A stretch of DNA of 35,310 nt from Tieghemiomyces parasiticus (taxonomy: Eukaryota; Kickxellomycota; Dimargaritomycetes; Dimargaritales; Dimargaritaceae): NCBI GenBank assembly GCA_027575765.1, contig JANBPT010000454.1, positions 1-35,310 of the forward strand, written 5' to 3'. The position numbers and the translations under genes are program-made. Every line of letters begins with the position of its first letter. Position 1 is the first letter of the stretch. Shown here one piece after another: positions 9,946 through 18,656 of the stretch. The notes beneath the pieces are model-generated. The model saw only the letters and a program-made list of their open reading frames with translations. It searched no databases and had not been told where the DNA came from.

Positions 9946-11499
9946 TTAAGCGCCATTGCCAAGTATGGTACTCGCTTCTTCCCGCCGCCGAGTCCTGCTG
10001 CCTTCACCCGTGGCTGAATTCTGGGTCCGGTAGGGAAGCTTCATGATGTAGTGCGGGCTCACGGTGGTGTGCTTTCTTTGCGGGAATCGCGGGTCATACT
10101 GTCGGGGGGACCTGAACAGACCTTCCGACTGGAGCTCGGCAGCGTAACTCGGATAAGCCTCGACCAGCCATTGCTCGAGGTCCCACCCGATATCGTTGCG
10201 GCCCTGGAGGCGGGCCAGGCGGAGAATGGTGGTGATGGCGTAGCGTGAGGGCCGGTCCTGGGCCACCACCGCCCGGGGAATGAGGTAGGTGAGCACACGA
10301 ACCGCGCCTTCCACGTCGCCATGGCGACAGAAGGCCACAACTAGATGACGGTAGTTCACGCTGTGCAACTGGACTCGGAAGGCAAGGCAGTACCGGATCA
10401 ACTCTGGCAGGGTCTGCACATTATTTCCATAACCGATAGCCTCAGTGACCAGCGCGATGGTCTGTACAGTAGCCCGGTGCCAGGGCTGCAAGTTAAAGCC
10501 TTGCTGCCACCGGGTGTCATTCGCCGAGGCGTCTTGCGACGAAGGCTTGGGGTAATTCACCGGTGATGTTGAGGGTGTGACGGATCCGGGGGTCTTCAGG
10601 TCGTCAAAGGAGGGCTCTATGAAAAATTTCTGCCAAAGTGAACAGGTACTGGCGTACATTTCAAAATGGTTATTGATCCGCATCAGTCGATACAGCAGAG
10701 GGTTACGGTTCCGAACAAAACCATAGCGTTCCACGTAGCGGTTAGCTGCCCGGGCGAGGCTGTGGCACAACTCGGTGTTCGCCGCGTCGCCTGGAGCCTC
10801 GTACGGCATAAGATCGAGGAGAAGCTTGAGGGCGTGGTCCGATACTGGGTGGTCCGGGGTGCCGAGTAGGTGGATGGCCCAGCCGGCAGCCGTTGACCAG
10901 CGGTTGTGGCGGCAGAATACCGGTACCAGCCGTGACCGGGCGGCCGGCCCGATGGTAAACCCGTGCCGCGTAAGTAGATCGTAAGTGGACAGGACGATCG
11001 AGTCATTTTCGTGGCCTTTCTGTTCCATTAGGGTTATCAAAGTCCGGTCGAATTGAGGCCCCCCGGGCCGGACCGGCAAACCGAACTGGGCCTGGTAATC
11101 CCGCAGGTAGTGCTCTGCCTGATCAAAGTCATGGTGGACGAGCGCAGAGCCCACGAGACTAATGTACATGGTCCGGGTAGGCTGCAAACCGTCGATGCGT
11201 AGTCGGTGGAACATGGTGGCCACCAGCTTGAAGTCGGCCGGCGTGTAAGTGGCTTCCAGCTGCCGTTCGAAGGCGGCCACTTGGGAGGCTAGGTGGTCGG
11301 GCAGGAAAAGGCCTGGGCCGACGTCGAACGAAGCCATTTGCGGCACGGCCGCGTCCGGGTCAGTAGTGGTGGCGGGGGAGGTCAGCAGGCGACACGGGAC
11401 ACCCAGGCGAGGTGGCATACGTAGTGGTGACCGATGCAACGGGGGGAACCCCCAGCGCGTGTATCTCGATACTAATGACAAGCGGGTTGGCTGATTCAT
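9946..11499 (-). CDS. PPR-like helical-repeat protein, probably mitochondrial
   Basis: Single exon of 517 codons plus TAA. The start is the first ATG of the frame (11499); upstream the frame is open but has only non-ATG codons. The N-terminus (MNQPTRLSLVSRYTRWGFPPLHRSPLRMPPRLGVPCRLLTS) is rich in Arg, Ser and Leu and has no acidic residues, typical of a mitochondrial presequence. Two stretches look like 35-residue pentatricopeptide repeats: about 104-138 (DGLQPTRTMYISLVGSALVHHDFDQAEHYLRDY) and about 374-409 (beginning FRVQLHSVNYRHLVVAFCRHGD). The remainder is predicted helical but divergent. The C-terminus is basic (GEGSRTRRREEAS). PPR proteins in fungal mitochondria bind organellar transcripts for stability, processing or translation; which RNA is targeted here cannot be told. 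I cannot name a specific ortholog. Confidence 0.72.
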   Translation of the reverse strand: MNQPTRLSLVSRYTRWGFPPLHRSPLRMPPRLGVPCRLLTSPATTTDPDAAVPQMASFDVGPGLFLPDHLASQVAAFERQLEATYTPADFKLVATMFHRLRIDGLQPTRTMYISLVGSALVHHDFDQAEHYLRDYQAQFGLPVRPGGPQFDRTLITLMEQKGHENDSIVLSTYDLLTRHGFTIGPAARSRLVPVFCRHNRWSTAAGWAIHLLGTPDHPVSDHALKLLLDLMPYEAPGDAANTELCHSLARAANRYVERYGFVRNRNPLLYRLMRINNHFEMYASTCSLWQKFFIEPSFDDLKTPGSVTPSTSPVNYPKPSSQDASANDTRWQQGFNLQPWHRATVQTIALVTEAIGYGNNVQTLPELIRYCLAFRVQLHSVNYRHLVVAFCRHGDVEGAVRVLTYLIPRAVVAQDRPSRYAITTILRLARLQGRNDIGWDLEQWLVEAYPSYAAELQSEGLFRSPRQYDPRFPQRKHTTVSPHYIMKLPYRTQNSATGEGSRTRRREEASTILGNGA

Positions 11500-12901
11500 A
11501 TTGTACAAGGCTGTGGTGATGTAGGAAAAGCGTAAGTGTAGATTTCTAGCTATACTCAAGGGGAAGTTGGTTTTGGCGGGACACACAGTCACCCCTCCTT
11601 CAGCGAGCTGTCTGGGACCAATGCGGAAGGACCGGCAAAGCTTTCGGAATTCTACTGCTTCTTTTTTTTTTCTTTAGTCCAGCTCACCAGCTCCCGCCGA
11701 GCAGAAGGGCGTGTTGCAAGTTGTGCCACACCGCTGCACATGCCTAGACCCGTGGAATGCCTGCGGAAACAAATACATATAGTTTAGCCTCTCACCTGCT
11801 GCGGGGCAAGGTGTCCCTAGGGGCAATAGCAAGCGAGAGGTCATGTGGTGTTCAAGCAGCAGTGAGAGCGTGGGGGGGGGAGGCCGTCGTAATCGGGCCA
11901 ATGCTGGGTCCGAACGATAGCCATCTTTTGCACCTGACGAGCCCCTTGGATCCTGTGGTGCGTTTGAGGATACTCATGATCTACCACCGCTTCCTCGACG
12001 CCCGGTGGTTAGAGCTTTGGGCAAGTAGCACCAGCCAGCTAGGTTGGTAGGATTGTGAAGACCTGCAGGCAACTTAGGTTTAACAGATGGGGAGGCGATA
12101 CCCCGCGGCCCACTCGGCAAGGACAATCACGGCACCGATTGATGATGGGGTACAATGGGGAGGGGGAGTAGCGACAAAGCGCTATCGCCCGCTACATATC
12201 CTCAAGCGTTCACCTGCGCTACAACGCCGGGGGGGGGGCCAAACCTTGAGCCTCAGGTCATTGTTTCTGTCTCCCGAGCCATTTCGCGTGCCACTGGTTA
12301 CCAACCGAGGCTAGGCCGCGCCATCGAAAACATCGCCCGTAGCGTCAATGGGTACAGGCGTAGGCCCTCCGCAGGGATGGGTGGAGGGGGGGGGTGCTAC
12401 CACGCACATGGTGAGAAAAGACGACGTGCGGGGGTAGGTGACGACACCTTGCTATTAGCTAGTGGGACGAGGGGAGGCAATGGAACGCCTGACCGCCAGC
12501 AACGGTAGCCACAACCACCACCACCGCTCCCCCGAGCTCATCTGCTGCCTCCCAACTTCCCCCTCCCCTCTGGTGCCACCCACATAACCAAGACTCGCTG
12601 AGTTTTCCCGCCGCTTACGTCTACGCTCTTGGTCTCATTTACATCGACCCTTGTTCATTGTGCCCCTCCCGCCCGCCAAGACCTCAACTGCACCACTCAG
12701 CCCCCTTTTTCAAGACCACTACACCTTACGGTTCCATTTCCCTTTGCTGGCCATTGACCCACTGTCCGCATCCACCTCTACACACAATTTTCACTCACTT
12801 ATTCTCCTACCCCGTCGACCCCATCTAGCAGCCGTACGCGCAAGCCTATTCCCTCCGACCCACATTCCATCCCGTATCGCTACCTCCCACCCGTCACCGT
12901 C
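11500..12901. other. Divergent intergenic region between the PPR-like gene and Rab5
   Basis: 1.4 kb between head-to-head genes, expected to hold both promoters. Visible items: a T-rich stretch near 11660, several short G runs (for example near 11873 and 12230), and a CT-rich tract from about 12520 to the Rab5 ATG. Open frames inside (such as 12155-12508 and 12651-12980) are low-complexity and unrecognised. No TATA box stands out. Confidence 0.5.
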
Positions 12902-14483
12902 ATGTCTATCTCCCGCGGCTCGGGTGCCGGCGCCACCAAGACGTTCAACTTCAAGCTGGTATTGCTCGGTAAGTGTGTAGGAGGCCGAAATTCCCTCCTG
13001 CTGTGGCGCCGCAATGCCCCCGTCTTGGCAGAATATCTGAGACCTTGACACTGTGACGAAGCGTGTACTCTTGGGAGGGCGAGGTTGGTGCACTCCAGTT
13101 TCTCTCGGCTGCTGGCCAAAGTGCTAGGTGACCAGGTGCCTGTACGACACGTAGATAGCCTTGCCACACACAACACGCTGAATAGTTTCTAACCATAGAA
13201 CTGACACCCCATCCTTATTCCCTGCCCATTCTAAACAACAGGCGAGTCCGCCGTGGGCAAGTCTAGGTAGGGCCTCGGGCGACACGTAGGCTAGGCGTGG
13301 TGCCGCCTGGCCGTACACCTTGCATAGTCTGTAATCCTTGTACGGGAAGCCCGGTTCTTCCGTTGGCTTTCGACCTACCGTTCGCAGTTCAGCTGCTAAC
13401 CGCGCCCTCGTGCCTTTCCCGCCCCCCCTCTCTGTCCACCAGCTTGGTTGTCCGGTTCGTCAAAGACCAATTCGATGACTACCGAGAGAGTACCATTGGA
13501 GGTAAGTGTGTGCCTCCCCCCTACCCTGCTTGATTGTGACATCGAAAGAATGGGGTTAACAATATGTCGGCTAAGGTCTCCAGAACTTGGTGCTCACACG
13601 TCTACTAACCTTTACCACGCCTGGTCTGTAAACCGTCGCTGCCCTTCTCTACCGTAGCCGCCTTCTTCACCCAGGTCGTACCTGTTGACGACCAGACCAC
13701 CGTCAAGTTTGAGATTTGGTAAGTGCGGGTGCCCCGCTCGTCAAAGCCACTATCAGGCTGTGCGCCTTTAGCTGCGGCAGCTCGGCTTTACCCTTCATCG
13801 GGGTTCCAACCGCTCCAAACCATGAACCTCCGCCTTCTCACTTATCCTACCCTCGCCTATGCCATACCTCGCGCATGTGTTATTTATAATCAGGGATACT
13901 GCCGGTCAGGAGCGTTACAAGGTAAGCGGCCGTCCACACAGGACGCTGGGCCGTACACCCCTCTGGCCATTACCCTAGAACCCAAGGTATTCGAACCCGA
14001 CCAGCCAAATATCGACACTTATCGTTGCCCAAACCCCCTTCCCTGTGTCCTTCTTTCAATCTACAGAGTCTGGCGCCCATGTACTACCGCAACGCCCAGT
14101 GCGCGGTGGTTGTGTTCGACATAACGCAGGAGGCCTCCTTCGAGAAGGCCAAGACGTGGGTCAAGGAACTTCAGCGCCAAGCGGACCCCGACATTGTTAT
14201 TGCTCTTGTGGGTAATAAGAACGACCTGACGTCCCGCCGGGCCGTGCCTGCTGAGGAGGCCCAGGCCTATGCCGACGAGGCTGGTTTGCTCTTCCAGGAA
14301 ACGTCGGCCAAGACAGGCGCCAATGTGGGCGACCTCTTCAAGGCCATCGCCAAGAAGATGCCGCTCGACAGCCAGAAGCACTCTCAAAAGGGTGGCCGTA
14401 CCAGTGCTTCCGGGGCTAGCCGTCCATCCGTAGATCTCAGCAACGGCGGGGCCAGCAATGCGGCCGGCAACTGCGCCTGTTAA
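12902..14483 (+). CDS. Rab5/Vps21-type small GTPase
   Basis: Six exons: 12902-12968, 13242-13266, 13443-13501, 13658-13718, 13894-13921 and 14067-14483; 218 residues, every phase consistent. It controls early-endosome tethering and fusion. Nucleotide-binding motifs are complete: P-loop GESAVGKS (23-30), switch I around STIGAAFF (47-54), WDTAGQER (71-78), GNKND (129-133) and [40 protein letters not shown] and [24 protein letters not shown] are diagnostic of the Rab5 subfamily rather than Rab7 or Rab11. The C-terminal tail is Ser/Gly-rich and ends in Cys-Ala-Cys, a CXC double-geranylgeranylation motif. Exons 2 and 5 are only 25 and 28 nt. The ATG follows a CT-rich leader and is the first in the frame that yields the Rab N-terminus. 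Confidence 0.95.
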
Positions 14484-15566
14484 ACGTCATTAACCCTGCA
14501 ATTGTTTCACTCGCCAATCCTTACCTGGTGTCCAGTACCTTCGCACCTGCACTTGTACTTCGGTGGGCGACCTCGTTCGCTCCTCATTATTTCCTTCTGT
14601 GGTTTTGCCCCCGCCTTGCGCTGCCGATGTATCCACCCTGACCAACCTACCCCACTTTTGACCACCCTTACAAGCTCTTGTTTCCGCATTTTTCTTCTAT
14701 CTAGTTAGCACCCTGTGCAATGTATCCCCTGTACCCTTTTAACCTAGTATCCCCGTGGGTGACTGGCGACGCGGACTGTAGCTAGTATATGATGTTGCCA
14801 AGCCAAATGTCTGGGCCACTATTGTCCCTGCGGCTGGTATTAGGCAGTACGAAGACATGGTTCCCTCTGGCAGTTCCTTGTTGGGAGGCACTATAATTAG
14901 CAGGTGGCGGAATGGTAATACCCTGGTGCGCACCCTGAAGATTGCGAAGCCAGTATGATTACGTACTGTTGTGGAGATGGTTGCTCGACGGCCAGTGGAA
15001 CCTATCCCACCAGATTGAAATTAGCATCACGTGATAGACAGTCGTTAACAGCATGTGCAGGAGCCTCTGGGGTAAATGGGGAGGGGAGGCAGTGAAAAAA
15101 GGACTGGCACCGTTGGACCGCCAGTATTGGTGGTATGCTTTTGCTACCCCGCCTGCCCCCTTCAATGCCAGAAATGGCTGAACAGCGGGAGTAATCGTAA
15201 AGGGTTAGGCCTATTATCACCTCCCCACCTTCATCATAATGGCAGCGGAGTGTCTCGCACCTCAACGTGGGGCCGTTAGATCTCGACAGCGCCGCAGGGC
15301 AGTATCCAGTAGGCCTAAGCCTATATGCGATCCGATCCAGCCCGCCCTCCCCCTCCTCCTTACCACCTCATCTCTGGGTTGATCCACGTATCCCCGACTA
15401 CTTGTTCCTTTTTGCGCGGCATCAGTTTAGCTTACCGTCTAGGAGTTTCCCTCGCCCCCCTTAAGCACCGCCGGATCTCGCTCATCTGCTGTGATCTCAC
15501 CCCACTCATCCTGCACTTTGCATCAACTCCCCTCATCGCCATCGCTCTTTTACTCGGCTTTTCAGT
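14484..15566. other. Rab5 3' flank and eIF3a upstream region
   Basis: 1.08 kb between tandem plus-strand genes. CT-rich directly after the Rab5 stop and again from about 15330 up to the eIF3a ATG. No other gene, RNA or obvious TATA box was recognised. Confidence 0.5.
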
Positions 15567-18500
15567 ATGGCGCCCGTTTTCGTCAAGCCCGAGAACGCCC
15601 TCAGTAAGAGCAACGACCTCCTGGCCGTAGGCCAGAAGGAGGTCGCCCTCACCACCCTCAAGGATGTACTCATCTCCAAGCGCACCCGCGGCACCCCTGT
15701 GTCGGTCCTGGAGCCCATCATGCTCCGCCTCATCACCATCTGTGTGGCCGACCGCCGCGGCCAGGATATCAAGGACGCCCTGCAAAACTACCGCAACATG
15801 TGCCAAAACACAAACGTTAACACCATCGGTACCGTCGTTATGGAGCTGCTCTCGCAGGCCGACGCCAAGGTCCAGGCCGCCCAGGCCAAGGCCAACCAGA
15901 TCACCGTTGGCAAGCTCGAGGACCTGGAGGCCACCGAGAGCCCCGAGTCCATTCTCATGAGCGCCGTCAGCGACGAACAGGATAAGGACCGTACCGACCG
16001 TGGCATCGTGACCCCGTGGCTCAAGTTTCTGTGGGAGAGCTACCGCAATGTGCTCGACACCCTGCGTAACAACGCTCGCCTCGAGACCATCTACCAGGCC
16101 GTGGCCAACCAGGCCCTGACCTTCTGCCTCAAATTTGAGCGCAAGAACGAATTTCGCCGCCTATGCGAGAAGCTGCGCACCCACTTGGCCGCCATCGTCA
16201 AATCTGGTAACCAGACCCACGGCGTGAACCTCCAGGACCCCGAGTCCCTTCAGCGCCACACTGAGCTGCGTTACGGCCAGCTCCACGTGGCCACCGAGCT
16301 TGAGCTGTGGCAGGAGGCCTTCCGCTCAATCGAGGACATTCATATCCTCCTGGCCAGCAGCAAGCGCCTGCCCAAGCCCAGCCTGTTGGTCAACTACTAC
16401 GAAAAGCTGACGCGCATCATGACCGTGAGCGGCAACCAGCTGTTCCACGCCGCTGCCTGGCACAAGTACTACGAGACGGTGCGCCTGCACGCCAAGAACA
16501 TCGAGGCCAAGGACCTGGAGCGTATCGCCACCAACGTGGTGCTGGCCACCATGGCCGTGCCCATCATCGACTCCTCCCTGCGTGTGGCCACCATGGATGT
16601 GGATGAGAACAAGGTTCGTGACCAACGCCTGGGCGGCCTGTTGGGTTTGACCCACGCCCCCAAGCGCGCCACTCTGATTGCCGATCTGACTACCGCCGGC
16701 GTCCTGGCCAAAGTGAGCCCGGCCCTGCGTGCCTTCTACAGCCAAATGGAGGAGAAGTTCCACCCGCTCTCCATCTGCCGTACCGTGTCGCCCTTCCTGG
16801 TCGAACTGAGCGCCCACCCCGAACAGGGAAAGTACGTTAAGGCTCTGCAGGTGTGCATGGTGACCCGCCTGTTCCAGCAGCTGTCCCAGGTCTACACCGT
16901 CATCAAGATGGACCACCTTAAGCAATTGGTGGATTTCCCGGCTCCGCTGAGCTACGGTCCGGCCCAGCTCGAACGGTTCATCGTCAACGGCTGCCGCCGC
17001 GGCGAGTTCCCCCTGCGCGTGGATTACCGTGCTCGCACCATCCATTTTACCAGTGACGTGTTTGGCGAGTCGGCGCACGCCGCCGCCAGCGGCCCGCAGC
17101 TGCAGCCCACTCCGGCCGACCAGGTGCGCGGCCAACTGTCTCACCTGGCCCGTGGCCTGCAGGCCCTGACTCGTGCCATCGAGCCCCAGCAGTCGGAGCG
17201 CCAGGTCGAGGCCCGCGTCGCTGCCGTGGCCACTGCGCTCCACCGGATGAAGGAGGAGCACGAGCGCGTCATGCAGCGCAAGGCGGTCATTGAACGTCGC
17301 AAGGAGATCATCGAGACTCTCAATGCCCGGCGCGAGAAGGAGGAGGCCCGCGAGAAGGCCCTTAATGTGCAGCGCGAGCTGGAGGCCGAGCGTACCCGCC
17401 TGGCCGAGGAGACGCGGCGCCGCGAGGTGGAACGCCTCGAACGTGAACGTGATGCCATCGCTAAGGAGGAGGCGCGTCGCCTGGCCGAGTCGCTTAAGGC
17501 CAAGGGCGGACTGCAGGTGGACGAGGAGGACCTGGCCCGCATGAACAAGGACACGCTCATGGAACTCCAGGTCGAGCAACTGGAGAAGAGTAAGCAGGAA
17601 CAGGAGGAGCGCGGTAAGGCGGCCAGTCAGCAACTCGACTTTATGCACCGCGCCTATCGTCTGGAGGAGATCCCGCTGCTCGAAAAGGACTACGAGCGTC
17701 AGCGCAAGGCGGACCGAGCCTTCCACGAGGCGGCCGCCCAACACCAACTGGAAACGTCGCGTCAGGCGCACGCCGAGGGGCTGGTTCGCAAGGCCCAGAT
17801 GGGGCGCATGCTGCCGTCCTACCAGGGTTTCAAGGCCAAGCTGGAGTCGCGGCGTAGCGAGGAACTTCAGCGGCTCAAGGCCAAGTTGGCGGCCAAGATT
17901 GCGGCTGAGAAGAAGTACCGCGTTGAGGAGTACCACCGTCTGTGCGAACAGGAACGTGCCCGTAAGGAGGCCGAAGAGGCCGAGCGGGTGCGCCGCGAGG
18001 AGGAGGAGCGGCGTCGTAAAGAGGAGGAGGCCCAGCTGGAGGCGGAACGCCTCGAGCGCGAAGCGGCCGCGCGTGAAGCCGAGGCGGAACGCATACGTCA
18101 TCTGGATGAGATGGCTGTCAAGCAACGTGCCCGCGAGGCCGAGGTGGCCGCCCGTCAGGAGGCCCGTCGTCTGGAACGCCTGGCCGAAGCCTCCGCCACC
18201 AACAAGTTCGTCCCGAGCTTCCGGCGCGCCGGGGCGACGGCCACCCCGTCGGCCAGTTATGTGCCTCCGACTGCGGGGGCACCGACCCGACCCGCGGCGA
18301 CGGAATCGACCACGCCCGCCTACACCGAGCTGCGCCGCTCGGCCAACGCATGGCGCCCGCGTGGTGCTGCCTCGTCCCCCAGTGCCGGTGGCATCTCCCC
18401 GCCCGTCACTACCCCGACCTCCGCCTCTGCGGCCCCTCCGTCGACAACCACTGCCGGAGCGGCCCGCCCGTCCCGTCCATCGCCCTTCGGTGAGGCCCGT

Positions 18501-18656
18501 CCTGTCGCCAGTTCCTCGCCTTCGTCCACTGTCCCGCCCAAGGTCACCCCTACGGCGAACTCAGCCACCGCGCCCGGCTCGGCCAGCTCCCCGTCGGCCA
18601 ACCCTAGCCGCTACGTTCCCCCGAGTATGCGCAACAAGAACCCGCCGCCGCAGTAA
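15567..18656 (+). CDS. TIF32: Eukaryotic translation initiation factor 3 subunit A
   Basis: Intronless, 1029 residues, close to yeast Tif32 (964) and shorter than animal eIF3a. Scaffold of the eIF3 complex on the 40S subunit, needed for pre-initiation complex assembly and scanning. It starts MAPVFVKPENALSKSNDLLAVGQKEVALTTLKDVL, the conserved eIF3a N-terminus. The helical and PCI region spans about residues 80-500 and includes IVNGCRRGEFPLRVDYRARTIHF near 471. From about 560 to 880 the protein is a long charged coiled coil (repeated Glu/Arg/Ala), with the family's spectrin-like segment HRAYRLEEIPLLEKDYERQRKAD near 692-714. The tail after about 890 is Ala/Pro/Ser/Thr-rich and ends RYVPPSMRNKNPPPQ. 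Codon third positions are almost all C or G, as expected for high expression. A 599-codon antisense frame is a by-product of this bias. Confidence 0.95.
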   Translation: MAPVFVKPENALSKSNDLLAVGQKEVALTTLKDVLISKRTRGTPVSVLEPIMLRLITICVADRRGQDIKDALQNYRNMCQNTNVNTIGTVVMELLSQADAKVQAAQAKANQITVGKLEDLEATESPESILMSAVSDEQDKDRTDRGIVTPWLKFLWESYRNVLDTLRNNARLETIYQAVANQALTFCLKFERKNEFRRLCEKLRTHLAAIVKSGNQTHGVNLQDPESLQRHTELRYGQLHVATELELWQEAFRSIEDIHILLASSKRLPKPSLLVNYYEKLTRIMTVSGNQLFHAAAWHKYYETVRLHAKNIEAKDLERIATNVVLATMAVPIIDSSLRVATMDVDENKVRDQRLGGLLGLTHAPKRATLIADLTTAGVLAKVSPALRAFYSQMEEKFHPLSICRTVSPFLVELSAHPEQGKYVKALQVCMVTRLFQQLSQVYTVIKMDHLKQLVDFPAPLSYGPAQLERFIVNGCRRGEFPLRVDYRARTIHFTSDVFGESAHAAASGPQLQPTPADQVRGQLSHLARGLQALTRAIEPQQSERQVEARVAAVATALHRMKEEHERVMQRKAVIERRKEIIETLNARREKEEAREKALNVQRELEAERTRLAEETRRREVERLERERDAIAKEEARRLAESLKAKGGLQVDEEDLARMNKDTLMELQVEQLEKSKQEQEERGKAASQQLDFMHRAYRLEEIPLLEKDYERQRKADRAFHEAAAQHQLETSRQAHAEGLVRKAQMGRMLPSYQGFKAKLESRRSEELQRLKAKLAAKIAAEKKYRVEEYHRLCEQERARKEAEEAERVRREEEERRRKEEEAQLEAERLEREAAAREAEAERIRHLDEMAVKQRAREAEVAARQEARRLERLAEASATNKFVPSFRRAGATATPSASYVPPTAGAPTRPAATESTTPAYTELRRSANAWRPRGAASSPSAGGISPPVTTPTSASAAPPSTTTAGAARPSRPSPFGEARPVASSSPSSTVPPKVTPTANSATAPGSASSPSANPSRYVPPSMRNKNPPPQ

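Noticed and set aside
13987..14005. TATTCGAACCC resembling a tRNA T-arm
   Set aside because: It is inside a Rab5 intron with no A-box, acceptor stem or anticodon arm at the right distance.
16326..18125. 599-codon open frame antisense to eIF3a
   Set aside because: It lies wholly within the eIF3a coding region in register with its strongly C/G-ending codons; its Leu/Gln/His-rich translation has no family features. A codon-bias shadow.
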